Assembly: GCA_026398615.1 (NCBI GenBank) | Contig: JAPLSN010000014.1 | Coordinates: 62,001-126,000, forward strand | DNA: 64,000 nt | Origin: Spirochaetota bacterium | GTDB lineage: Bacteria; Spirochaetota; Spirochaetia; Treponematales; UBA12059 | Reading direction: 5' to 3' | Shown here: one piece after another, positions 56,550 to 64,000 of the stretch | How positions within the stretch are numbered: the stretch's first letter is position 1 | Layout: every line of letters begins with the position of its first letter | Made by a program: the position numbers and the translations under genes | Notes under the pieces: generated by a model | Told to the model about the DNA's origin: nothing | Databases searched by the model: none | What the model saw: only the letters and a program-made list of their open reading frames with translations

Positions 56550-58711
56550 GCGTCACCAGGAACGACTTCAAGGTCCTCTCGGAGCGCCGGTACGAAAGGA
56601 AAGCCCTCCACCGCGGCTATTCCGACCGCACTCTCCATGTCGACCTCGGCACCCGCACCGTCGAGGAACGCCCTGTCTCCGCGGACACGAAAAAACGCTT
56701 CGTCGGCGGCAAGGGCTACGGCCTCCGCCTCCTGTGGGATTCCGTGAAGCCCACGACCAGGTGGAACGACCCGGAGAACGCCATCGTCATCGCCATGGGC
56801 CCCATCTGCGGCAACGTCAATTACCCCGGCTCGGGCAAGAGTCTCGTCGTGTCGATCTCTCCGCAGACCGGCGTTCCCATTGACTCCAACGTGGGCGGCT
56901 ACTTCGGCCCCTACCTGAAATTCTCCGGCTTCGACGCTCTCGAACTCCGGGGCAAGTCCGACCGCGAGGTCATCCTTTTCATCGACGGCAACGAGAGTCT
57001 CGTCCAGGTGCTGGAAGCCCCCGCTTCCGGCCTCGAGAAGGACACACACCTCCTCGCCGAGCAGCTCACGCACGCCTTCGCGGCGAACCCCGACGAACTG
57101 CAGCAGGTGTCCGTCGTTTCCTCCGGCGCCGCCGCCGAGCACACCTGGATCGGGCTACTCAACTTCTCGCTCTACGACAGGCGGCGCAAGGGCATCCGCG
57201 TGAAGCAGGCCGGCCGCGGCGGCATCGGCACCGTGTTCCGCGACAAGCGGGTCAAGGCCCTCGTCGTCCGTTACAAGGGCATCGAGCAGGACAACAACGC
57301 GGCCGCGGACCCCGCTGCCGTCCAGCGGATCGGCCTCAAGCTCCATCGCGAGATCATCGTCAACGACGACAAGCAGTGCAAGATGCGCAAGCAGGGCACC
57401 GCCCACCTCATGGAAGTCATGAACGACTACGACCTCCTGCCGGTGAAAAACCACAAGTACGGCCAGGACCCGAGCGGCCCCGAGCTCGCCAGCTGGGTCT
57501 GGGAAAAGCTCTTCAGCCAGAACCTGCCCGACGGCTGCTGGTTCGGCTGCACCATGGCCTGCGCCCACGCGGTCGACCAGTTCCTGCTCGAAACCGGCCC
57601 GTACAAGGGCCAGAAGGTCTGCGTAGACGGCCCCGAGTACGAGACGGCCGCCGGCTGCGGCTCCAACCTCGCCGTCTGGGATCCGCACGGCATCCTCGAG
57701 ATAAACTTCTACTGCGACACCTACGGCATCGACACGATCAGCTTCGGAACCATCGCCGGCTTCCTCATGGAATGCTGGGAACTCGGGATCCTGAACAAGG
57801 AACGGACCGGCGGCATCGAGATGGAATGGGGCGACTGGAAGGCAGCCTGCGAGCTCATGCATGCGATGGCCCGCGGCGACGCGTTCGGCGTCCTGACCGG
57901 CAAGGGTGTCAAGTTCCTCGCTTCCCACTTCGCGAAGGAATTCGGCGCCGATCCCCAGCTCATGAAGGACATCGCGCTCCACGGCAAAGGCCTCGAGCAG
58001 AGCCAGTACGTCGCCAAGGAATCCCTTGCCCAGCAGGGTGGCTACTACCTGACGAACAAGGGCCCCCAGCACGACGAAGCCTGGCTCATCTTCATGGACA
58101 TGGTGAACAACCGCATCCCCACCTTCGAAAAGAAGGCGGAAGCCCTCCACTACTTCCCGATGTTCCGCACCTGGTTCGGCCTCCAGGGCCTGTGCAAGCT
58201 GCCCTGGAACGACGTCGAACCCTCGGACAACGCCAAGCACGCGGAGCCGAACAAGGTACCCGAGCACGTGGCCAATTACATCGCGCTCTACACCGCCATC
58301 ACCGGCGAGAGCCTCGACTGGGACGGCCTCATCCGGCAGAGCGAGCGGGTCTACAACTTCCAGCGTGCCTTCAACGTCCGCATGGGCAAGGGCAAGCGCG
58401 AAGATGACAAGCCGCCCTACCGCGCCATGGGTCCGATCACGGCGGCCGAATACGAATCCCGCGCAGAGCGCTACGACAAGGCTCTCAGGGAAAAGGCGGG
58501 CATCGATCCCGCGGGGAAGGCCGTCGACGAAAAGGTGAAGCTCCTCCGGAAGTTCCGAACCGAGCAGTACGAGTCCCTCATCGACGCCGTCTTCAAGCGC
58601 CGCGGCTGGACAAACGACGGCTGCCCGACGCCGGAGCATCTCGCCGACATCGGAATGGACTTGCCCGAGGTGATCGAGGTCGTGAAAGCCAGGATCTCGG
58701 GGAAGGCGTAG
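56546..58711 (+). CDS. aor: tungsten-containing aldehyde:ferredoxin oxidoreductase
   Basis: A 721-residue AOR-family enzyme. The N-terminal domain is typical (FVGGKGYGLRLLW, NVNYPGSGKS, GFDALELRGKS), and cysteines for the [4Fe-4S] cluster are in CWFGCTMAC (C331, C335, C339), with a fourth likely in GLCKLPWND. The active site holds a tungsten-bispterin cofactor and oxidises aldehydes (or reduces carboxylates) with ferredoxin. It is longer than the archaeal type (about 605) and close to bacterial AorB/BamB-like enzymes. Its position beside tungstate uptake and molybdopterin genes fits. A hairpin terminator follows. Confidence 0.94.
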   Translation: MSVTRNDFKVLSERRYERKALHRGYSDRTLHVDLGTRTVEERPVSADTKKRFVGGKGYGLRLLWDSVKPTTRWNDPENAIVIAMGPICGNVNYPGSGKSLVVSISPQTGVPIDSNVGGYFGPYLKFSGFDALELRGKSDREVILFIDGNESLVQVLEAPASGLEKDTHLLAEQLTHAFAANPDELQQVSVVSSGAAAEHTWIGLLNFSLYDRRRKGIRVKQAGRGGIGTVFRDKRVKALVVRYKGIEQDNNAAADPAAVQRIGLKLHREIIVNDDKQCKMRKQGTAHLMEVMNDYDLLPVKNHKYGQDPSGPELASWVWEKLFSQNLPDGCWFGCTMACAHAVDQFLLETGPYKGQKVCVDGPEYETAAGCGSNLAVWDPHGILEINFYCDTYGIDTISFGTIAGFLMECWELGILNKERTGGIEMEWGDWKAACELMHAMARGDAFGVLTGKGVKFLASHFAKEFGADPQLMKDIALHGKGLEQSQYVAKESLAQQGGYYLTNKGPQHDEAWLIFMDMVNNRIPTFEKKAEALHYFPMFRTWFGLQGLCKLPWNDVEPSDNAKHAEPNKVPEHVANYIALYTAITGESLDWDGLIRQSERVYNFQRAFNVRMGKGKREDDKPPYRAMGPITAAEYESRAERYDKALREKAGIDPAGKAVDEKVKLLRKFRTEQYESLIDAVFKRRGWTNDGCPTPEHLADIGMDLPEVIEVVKARISGKA

Positions 58712-58742
58712 ACGAATCGGGAGCAGATGCACAATGTGTCCA

Positions 58743-58790
58743 GGGACGGTCCTTTACCGGCCAATCCGGCGGGGACCGTCCCCTTTTTCC
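58743..58790 (+). terminator. REP-like palindrome acting as terminator of the AOR operon
   Basis: GGGACGGTCC (58743-58752) pairs with GGACCGTCCC (58773-58782), with a nested 4-bp stem in the loop, and is followed by a T run to about 58788. The motif has the look of REP elements that accompany RAYT transposases. Confidence 0.8.
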
Positions 58791-58844
58791 AGGTATGGCA
58801 CGGACGCGACGAGGTCGGGCGGGCATTCTCATGCAGGCGATTCG

Positions 58845-59369
58845 TCATCGTTCTCCGAGAAGCAGTTGCCCGTGTTCCGGGAAAACCATCCGAACGAATG
58901 CAGCTGCTCCATCGATGACATCCCGCAAGCCAGTCCGGTCATGCCACAGGCCGCCATGGCGCCAATCCCGCGGATTCCCGACCTGGTTCGCTTTCACCGG
59001 GTTCTCGTCAATGTAAGCGTAAATCTCCAGGAATTCCAGAAGACATGCAACTATCCGGGAAAAAAACCTGCAACCCCAGACGTGGCCAGTCAGTTTCTTC
59101 ATCCGGTTGTAAGCCATGGCAAACACGCTCAGGATCCATTGCATGATCGAGGAAAGACTTTCACCTTTTGCAGGTCGGAGCATTAGGTGGAAATGATTTC
59201 CCATGATGCAGAAATTCTCGACCCGGAAGTTGTACTTGGCCTTGGCTCGCTTGACGACATCAAGGAACAGGTCTTTCATGAGTACGGTATCCAGGATCAT
59301 CTCCTTGCGATTGGCCCGCGCCGTCACGTGGTAGAGGGCTCCGTCCTCGAGGATTCTTCGCTTTCTCAT
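58845..59369 (-). CDS. REP-associated tyrosine transposase (RAYT, Y1_Tnp)
   Basis: A 174-residue HUH-type transposase with the paired histidines in GNHFHLMLRP and the tyrosine region AYIDENPVKAN, both hallmark RAYT motifs. RAYTs are usually single-copy domesticated enzymes that act on REP palindromes. Base composition is noticeably more AT-rich than its neighbours. The start is the ATG at 59369; upstream in-frame codons run into repeat DNA. No ribosome site is obvious. It separates the AOR operon from the tungstate operon. Confidence 0.92.
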   Translation of the reverse strand: MRKRRILEDGALYHVTARANRKEMILDTVLMKDLFLDVVKRAKAKYNFRVENFCIMGNHFHLMLRPAKGESLSSIMQWILSVFAMAYNRMKKLTGHVWGCRFFSRIVACLLEFLEIYAYIDENPVKANQVGNPRDWRHGGLWHDRTGLRDVIDGAAAFVRMVFPEHGQLLLGER

Positions 59370-59664
59370 GTAAAAAGAAACACGTCGATTTCCTTTCTTG
59401 CTTGTGTCCAGCTCCGCCCCCCCCCTGTAAGTTCGAGCTCTGTCCCTCATGGCCCGGTCCCTCATGGCCCGTCTTCAAGCTCTGTCCCCATTGTCCCCTT
59501 GAGCTCCGATCGATAGCGGGCGATCATCGCCTTGGTCAATTCCCGTCGTGCACTCATCGTCATCTCCATCTGCGCACCCCCGCATGTAGGTACGCTCGAC
59601 TAGATTTCGGTTTTGAGGCAACGGCCTTTCTTCGGCTAGGTTATTTATGAGGCAATTCGCGCGC
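59370..59664. repeat. repeat-rich gap upstream of the RAYT gene
   Basis: Contains a 15-bp tandem duplication (59442-59456 and 59457-59471, GTCCCTCATGGCCCG) and two AGCTCTGTCCC motifs (59436-59446, 59478-59488). From 59520 to 59664 I see no gene or clear signal. Confidence 0.7.
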
Positions 59665-59692
59665 TTGACAGTTTCCCCCCGCTCCCTATACG
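59665..59692 (+). promoter_or_regulatory. sigma-70 promoter of the tungstate operon
   Basis: A perfect -35 TTGACA (59665-59670), a 16-bp spacer and TATACG (59687-59692), directly before the riboswitch-like leader. Confidence 0.75.
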
Positions 59693-59699
59693 ATTATGG

Positions 59700-59820
59700 C
59701 ACTCCGAACCGTTTCGTCCTGGGGGCAGCCCTGCCTATGGCGATCGGTCGAGATCGATACCCCGTCGGGGATTGTCGATCGTGGGTCGCGCCGGAAACGG
59801 CTCGGCCTCCCGCATTTGGA
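59700..59820 (+). promoter_or_regulatory. Moco/Tuco riboswitch (MOCO RNA motif-like)
   Basis: The leader starts ACTCCGAACCGTTTC and ends GGAAACGGCTCGGCCTCCCGCA, matching the conserved outer arms I recall for the molybdenum-cofactor RNA motif. The arms pair: CCGA (59704-59707) with TCGG (59802-59805), and CCGTTTC (59709-59715) with GAAACGG (59794-59800), one mismatch between them. An internal hairpin is centred near 59765. The ribosome site AAAGGAG follows within 20 bases, so control is probably on translation. The downstream tungstate transporter and moeA/moaA genes point to a tungsten-cofactor (Tuco) sensor. The class assignment is from memory and needs a covariance-model search. Confidence 0.8.
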
Positions 59821-59832
59821 AAGGAGACCCCC

Positions 59833-60636
59833 ATGAAACGCATCTTCATCGCCACGGCGCTCGCCGCGGCACTCGTTCTCGGGCTAGCCGCACAATCGCC
59901 CGCGAATCCCCGCCTCCGCATCGCCACGACCACGAGCACCGAGCAGTCGGGCCTACTCGCCGCGATCCTCCCCGCCTTCGAGAAGGCGACTGGCTACCGT
60001 ACCGAGGTCGTCGCCGTCGGCACAGGCGCCTCGCTCAAGATCGGCGAAAAGGGCGACTGCGACGTCGTCATCGTCCACGCGCGCGCCCTCGAGGACGCCT
60101 TCATGGCGGCCGGCTTCGGTGCCGATCGCCGGGACCTCATGTACAACGACTTCATCGTGCTCGGGCCGGCCGCCGATCCCGCCGGTGTCGCGAAGACGAA
60201 GAGCGCGCTCGAAGCCTTCTCCGCGATCGCGAAGGCGCAGGCGGGGTTCGTGTCGCGCGGCGACAACTCTGGTACGCACACGAAGGAGAAGGACATCTGG
60301 AAGGCCGTCGTCATCGCCCCCGCCGGAGTCTGGTACAAGGAAGCTGGACAGGGCATGTCCCAGGTGATCCTCATGGCCGAGCAGATGGGAGCCTATACCC
60401 TCGCCGACCGCGGCACCTGGTTGGCGATGAAAGACAAGTCCTCGCTGAAGATCCTCTCGCAGGGTGACAAGCTTTACTTCAATCCGTACGGCGTCATCAC
60501 GGTGAATCCCGCCAAGTGGCCCCAGGCGAACTACGCGGGCGCGAAAGCCCTCATGGAATGGCTCACCGGCCCGACCGGCCGCGCCCTTATCGAAGGCTAC
60601 AAGATCGGCGGGGAGCAGTGCTTCTACCTCTACTGA
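59833..60636 (+). CDS. tupA: tungstate-binding periplasmic protein TupA
   Basis: A 267-residue binding protein with a signal peptide (cleavage near AAQSPAN). It has the TupA landmarks RIATTTSTEQSGLL, GTGASLKIGEKGDCDVVIVHA and SRGDNSGTHTKEKDIW, which distinguish it from molybdate (ModA) and phosphate binders. It captures tungstate for the TupBC transporter. The ATG at 59833 has a strong AAAGGAG site; longer in-frame readings cross the riboswitch and are rejected. Confidence 0.95.
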   Translation: MKRIFIATALAAALVLGLAAQSPANPRLRIATTTSTEQSGLLAAILPAFEKATGYRTEVVAVGTGASLKIGEKGDCDVVIVHARALEDAFMAAGFGADRRDLMYNDFIVLGPAADPAGVAKTKSALEAFSAIAKAQAGFVSRGDNSGTHTKEKDIWKAVVIAPAGVWYKEAGQGMSQVILMAEQMGAYTLADRGTWLAMKDKSSLKILSQGDKLYFNPYGVITVNPAKWPQANYAGAKALMEWLTGPTGRALIEGYKIGGEQCFYLY

Positions 60637-60658
60637 GCGCTGCCGGGGAAGGGTGAGA

Positions 60659-61330
60659 ATGCGCGAAGCTTTCGGGCTCCTCCTCTCGGGCGACCGCGAA
60701 ACCTGGCACATCGTCTGGCTTTCGGTGCGCTTCTCCCTGTTCTCCACGCTCTTCTCCGCGGCGCCGGGCATCGCGCTCGGCGCCGCCCTGGCCTCCCGCC
60801 CCTTTCGCGGGCGGCGTTTCCTTGCAGCGGCGCTCAATGCGCTCACGGCCCTTCCCACGGTGGTCGTGGGCCTCTTCGCCTACTCGCTGGTCACGCGTTC
60901 GGGTCCTCTCGGATTCACTGGTTTCCTTTTCGCGCCCGGCGGTGTCATCCTCGGCCAGTCCCTGCTCGCCCTGCCCGTCGTCGCCGCCCTGACCTACACG
61001 GGCCTCGCCCGCCTCGATCCCCGCTTCCGTGAAACGCTCGTCACCCTCGGAGCCGGCCGCGGCCGACGCTTCCTCGCCACCCTGCGCGAAGCGCGTCCCG
61101 TCCTCATCGCGGCGATCGTCGCCGCTTTCGGCCGCGTCACTGGCGAGGTCGGCGTGTCCATGATGCTCGGCGGCAACATCCGCTGGTCGACGCGGACCAT
61201 GACAACCGCGATCGCCCTCGACGCCGCCAAGGGAGATTTCGAGCGGGCCCTCTCGCTCGGCCTCGTCCTCCTCGTCCTGGCCCTCGGCGTGAACGTCGCC
61301 CTGCACGCCATCGCGCCCGATGAACGCTGA
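60659..61330 (+). CDS. tupB: tungstate ABC permease TupB
   Basis: A 223-residue permease with five or six helices and the cytoplasmic EAA-type loop (ETLVTLGAGRGRRFLATLREARP), typical of the TupB/WtpB group. ALNALTALPTVVVGLFAYSL and GRVTGEVGVSMMLGGNIR are conserved. The ATG at 60659 is 22 bases after tupA; a GTG two codons upstream is also possible. Overlaps tupC by 11 bp. Confidence 0.95.
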   Translation: MREAFGLLLSGDRETWHIVWLSVRFSLFSTLFSAAPGIALGAALASRPFRGRRFLAAALNALTALPTVVVGLFAYSLVTRSGPLGFTGFLFAPGGVILGQSLLALPVVAALTYTGLARLDPRFRETLVTLGAGRGRRFLATLREARPVLIAAIVAAFGRVTGEVGVSMMLGGNIRWSTRTMTTAIALDAAKGDFERALSLGLVLLVLALGVNVALHAIAPDER

Positions 61331-62018
61331 TCCCCGCGCAAACGCGCCGACGCCCGCCCCGACCCTCTATGCTTGCCACGGTCTGGTTCTCGGATACGGA
61401 GGTCTGCCCGTCCTGCGCGTCGATGGCTTCGCGCTCCGCGAGGGTGAGCGGCTCGCGATCGTCGGACCGAACGGGTCGGGCAAGACAACCTTCCTCAAGT
61501 CCCTGAACGGGCTCGTTTCGCCCCTCTCCGGCGAGCTCCTCTTTCGCGGAGAGGGCGTGGGATCCTCGCGCGCGCTCCGACTCGGAAGCGCCTACCTGCA
61601 CCAGTCGCCCTACCTTTTCGCGGGGACAGTATCGTACAACGCGTCATTCGCCCTCCTCGCGCGTGGCGTCCCCCGGGCGGAACGCGACGAAGCGGCGGAA
61701 CGGGCCCTCGCGCGGCTCGGCCTTTCGGGCTTCGGTCGACGCCCGAGTCGCAGGCTTTCCGGCGGAGAGGCCCAACGCGTTGCTCTCGCCCGCGTCATCG
61801 CGTCGGGAGCCCGGGTGCTCCTCCTCGATGAGCCTACCGCGAGCGCGGACGCCCCTTCCGCGGAGATCATCGCCCGCGTCCTCATCGAGGAAGCGGAATC
61901 CGGGATAACCATCGTCTTCAGCACCCACGATCGGAAGCTCGAAAGATCGATAGCGACGAGAACCCTGTCCCTGGCGGACGGGATCGCCTGCCCGGGCCCC
62001 CTCGAGGAGCATCCATGA
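61320..62018 (+). CDS. tupC: tungstate ABC ATPase TupC
   Basis: A 232-residue ABC ATPase with Walker A GPNGSGKTT, signature LSGGEAQR, Walker B VLLLDEPTAS and the switch His in STHD. It has no regulatory TOBE domain, consistent with the short TupC type. Its stop overlaps the moeA start (ATGA). Confidence 0.95.
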   Translation: MNADPRANAPTPAPTLYACHGLVLGYGGLPVLRVDGFALREGERLAIVGPNGSGKTTFLKSLNGLVSPLSGELLFRGEGVGSSRALRLGSAYLHQSPYLFAGTVSYNASFALLARGVPRAERDEAAERALARLGLSGFGRRPSRRLSGGEAQRVALARVIASGARVLLLDEPTASADAPSAEIIARVLIEEAESGITIVFSTHDRKLERSIATRTLSLADGIACPGPLEEHP

Positions 62019-63229
62019 CGGACACGCCCATCCATCCCGACGAGGCGGTCCGCCTTGTCCTCGAAGCGGTTCCCCGCGCCATGACCGAGGAGGTCCCGCT
62101 CGCCGATGCCCTCGGCCGCGCCCTTCCGGAACCGCTGCCCGCCCTCGTCGACCAGCCGCCCTTCGACAAGTCGGCGATGGACGGCTTCGCCCACGGTCCC
62201 GCGGCGACGTCCGCCGAAGCCGGTCCCTGGCGCGTCGTCGAACTGCTCGCGGCGGGCTCCGCGCCGACCCGTACCCTCGGCCCCCGGGAATGTTCGCGCA
62301 TCATGACCGGCGCGCCCCTCCCGCCGGGTGCTTCGGGCGTGCAACGCGTCGAATGGACGCGCACGGACAGCGACGGCACGGCGCTCGTCCTCTTCGAACG
62401 ATCAGAGACTGCATCGAATGTCATCCTGCGCGGCGAGAACCAGCGCGCGGGCGACACGCTTCTGGGGCCCCGCCTCCTGGAACCCCAGGACATCGGCATC
62501 CTCGCATCGTCCGGCTACGCGCGCGTTCGCGTCGCACGCCGTCCCATCGTCGGCGTGGTCTCGACGGGCGACGAAATCGTCGAACCGGGCAAGCCCCTCG
62601 GTCCGGCTTCTATCTACGATTCCAACGGCCCCCAGCTCGCCGCCCAGGCCCGCATGGCCGGCTGCGAAGTCCGTTCATACGGCATCCACCGCGACGACGA
62701 AACCGCGCTCCGGGACGTCCTCGGGAGGGCGCACGACGAGTGCGACGTCATTCTCGTTTCCGGCGGCGTCTCGATGGGCGACTTCGACCACGTGCCGAAA
62801 GCCCTCGCGGCCGTCGGATTCGCCTGCGTCTTCCACGGCCTCGCGATGCGGCCGGGCAAGCCCACTTTCTTCGGCCGTTCGGGAAAAAAGACCGCCTTCG
62901 GCCTGCCCGGGAACCCCGTTTCCACGTTCGTGAACTTCGAAGTCCTCGTGCGGGTTCATCTTTTCGCGCGCATGGGACTTTCGTATTTCCCGCGAACCGT
63001 CCGCGCCCGGCTCGCCGAGCCCCTCGCGCGGAAGGGTTTCGACCGAGTCGAATTCCTGCCCGCACGCCTCGAGACGGCAAAGGAGGGGATGCTCGTTCGT
63101 CCCCTGCGCTACCACGGATCCTCGATGCTCGCGATCCTCGCGGAGGCCGACTGCATCCTGCGCATGGAACCCGGCGCGGAACGCGTCGGGCAAGGGGAGG
63201 TCGTCGATGCTCGACTCCTGCGGTCGTGA
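62015..63229 (+). CDS. moeA: molybdopterin molybdenumtransferase MoeA
   Basis: A 404-residue MoeA. PPFDKSAMDGFA (the Asp-Ser-Ala-Met-Asp signature), IMTGAPLPPGA, VSTGDEIVEPG and SGGVSMGDFDH are all present, and the C-terminal beta domain is intact. It inserts the metal into adenylylated molybdopterin; in this cluster the metal is likely tungsten. It overlaps tupC by 4 and moaA by 23 bases. Confidence 0.96.
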   Translation: MTDTPIHPDEAVRLVLEAVPRAMTEEVPLADALGRALPEPLPALVDQPPFDKSAMDGFAHGPAATSAEAGPWRVVELLAAGSAPTRTLGPRECSRIMTGAPLPPGASGVQRVEWTRTDSDGTALVLFERSETASNVILRGENQRAGDTLLGPRLLEPQDIGILASSGYARVRVARRPIVGVVSTGDEIVEPGKPLGPASIYDSNGPQLAAQARMAGCEVRSYGIHRDDETALRDVLGRAHDECDVILVSGGVSMGDFDHVPKALAAVGFACVFHGLAMRPGKPTFFGRSGKKTAFGLPGNPVSTFVNFEVLVRVHLFARMGLSYFPRTVRARLAEPLARKGFDRVEFLPARLETAKEGMLVRPLRYHGSSMLAILAEADCILRMEPGAERVGQGEVVDARLLRS

Positions 63230-64000
63230 GATCCGCTACCTCCGCATCTCCGTCACCGACCGCTGCAATCTCCGCTGCGTCTACTGCATGCCCGTGGAAG
63301 GAGTTACCCTCCTCCGCCACGATGAGATCCTCAGTTTCGAGAAAATCGCCCTCGTCGCCCGCGCGGCGGCCGGGCTAGGCTTTCGCAAGTTCCGCCTCAC
63401 GGGGGGCGAACCCCTCGCGCGGAAAGGCCTTCCCGCTCTCGTCTCGATGCTCGCCGCCGTCCCCGGCGTCGAAACCCTCGCGATGACGACGAACGGCACC
63501 CTCCTGGAGCCGGTCGCTGCCGAACTCGCGGCGCGAGGTCTGAATTCGGTCAACGTGTCCCTCGACACCCTCGATCCCGCGCGCTACCGTGAGCTCACGC
63601 GGGGCGGGGAACTCGCCGACGCCCTCGCGGGCATCGTGTCTTCCCGCGAGGCAGGCCTCCCCGTCAAGCTCAACGTCGTCGCGCTCGAGGACTCCACCGA
63701 GAAGGAGTTTGTGGAGCTCCGGACGTACGCCGCCTCGGTCGGCGCGTCCATGCAGTTCATCGCGCGCTACCGCCTCGACGAGGAAAAGCGCGACGGCGGG
63801 GAATGGGACCGGCCCCCGCGCTGCGGCGACTGCGACCGGATCCGCCTTCTCGCGAACGGCATGCTTCGCCCCTGCCTCCACGGATCGTTCGGCGAAAAGG
63901 TCGACTTCGGCGACATCGAGGGGAGCATCCGCCGTGCCGTTGCCCGGAAGCCCGTACACGGGCACGCTTGCGCCGACCTCGAGATCGGACAGATAGGAGG
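63207..64000 (+). CDS. moaA: GTP 3',8-cyclase MoaA, shortened, runs off the window
   Basis: A radical-SAM enzyme, the first in pterin-cofactor synthesis. The N-terminal cluster motif is in DRCNLRCVYCMP, followed by RLTGGEPLAR. The second, C-terminal cluster is in RCGDCDRIRLLANGMLRPC. The segment normally between the barrel end and the second cluster (about 60 residues) is mostly missing: SMQFIARYRL goes almost directly to PPRCGDC. The reading frame is open to 64000 and ends IGQIGG, where the family normally stops, so probably only the stop codon lies beyond the edge. The ATG has AAGGGGAGG upstream. Confidence 0.92.
   Translation, partial: MLDSCGREIRYLRISVTDRCNLRCVYCMPVEGVTLLRHDEILSFEKIALVARAAAGLGFRKFRLTGGEPLARKGLPALVSMLAAVPGVETLAMTTNGTLLEPVAAELAARGLNSVNVSLDTLDPARYRELTRGGELADALAGIVSSREAGLPVKLNVVALEDSTEKEFVELRTYAASVGASMQFIARYRLDEEKRDGGEWDRPPRCGDCDRIRLLANGMLRPCLHGSFGEKVDFGDIEGSIRRAVARKPVHGHACADLEIGQIG

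Noticed and set aside
59647-59832. 62-residue N-terminal extension of TupA
   Set aside because: It lacks a ribosome site, spans a promoter and a structured leader, and would bury the signal peptide.

Overview
The window reads as one contiguous piece of a GC-rich (roughly 64% G+C by eye) diderm chromosome, most likely a spirochaete of the Treponema side of Spirochaetota. Supporting signs are a FapA/DUF342 polymer-type protein next to a MinD-like ATPase, several CsgG/LPP20-like lipoproteins, a STAS-zinc-ribbon/YbjN/PspA operon, a cache-HAMP chemoreceptor and a spirochaete-style receiver-SpoIIE phosphatase. The lineage is inferred from gene content only; there is no rRNA in the window. I saw no tRNA, rRNA, CRISPR array, prophage or complete insertion sequence. 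Fifty-five protein genes are called, including a 44-residue gene.

Layout. 0-13 kb: mnmE, an exported CsgG-like/barrel protein, a glycerophosphodiesterase, a run of four exported lipoproteins, a CapA-type phosphoesterase and nadE. 13-20 kb: lgt, a long FapA-like protein and a MinD-like ATPase, with a 151-bp MITE-like element in front of the ATPase gene. 20-26 kb: ctpA-rsmE-WecG/TagA, a sigma-54 activator with a degenerate receiver and no DNA-binding domain, a TrmJ-like methyltransferase and a short-chain dehydrogenase. 26-29 kb: the STAS/YbjN/PspA/winged-helix operon, then a 327-bp AT-rich gap with DnaA-box-like 9-mers. 29-36 kb: a three-gene membrane operon (TPR protein with an LptF/G-like tail, DjlA-like J-domain protein), then a deoxynucleoside kinase, a GH13 glucosidase and trpS. 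36-45 kb: an exported PDZ-TPR-CHAT protein and a complete branched-chain amino-acid ABC operon with a long leader. 45-56 kb: a chemoreceptor, alr, a FecR-domain lipoprotein, an M24 peptidase, the alkylation-repair pair tag-ada and a receiver-SpoIIE phosphatase behind the 44-residue gene.

56-64 kb is a tungsten locus: a four-cluster polyferredoxin and a tungsten aldehyde oxidoreductase, then (after a REP-associated transposase insertion) a tungstate ABC transporter preceded by what looks like a Moco/Tuco riboswitch, followed by moeA and a shortened moaA that reaches the window edge. Metal uptake, pterin-cofactor assembly and the enzyme that uses the cofactor are therefore side by side.

Promoters are unusually legible. 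About twenty near-consensus sigma-70 promoters can be read, many with exact 17-bp spacing. In six of them the -10 box ends only 6 or 7 bases before the start codon, implying leaderless transcripts. This contrasts with neighbouring genes that have ordinary leaders and strong Shine-Dalgarno sites.
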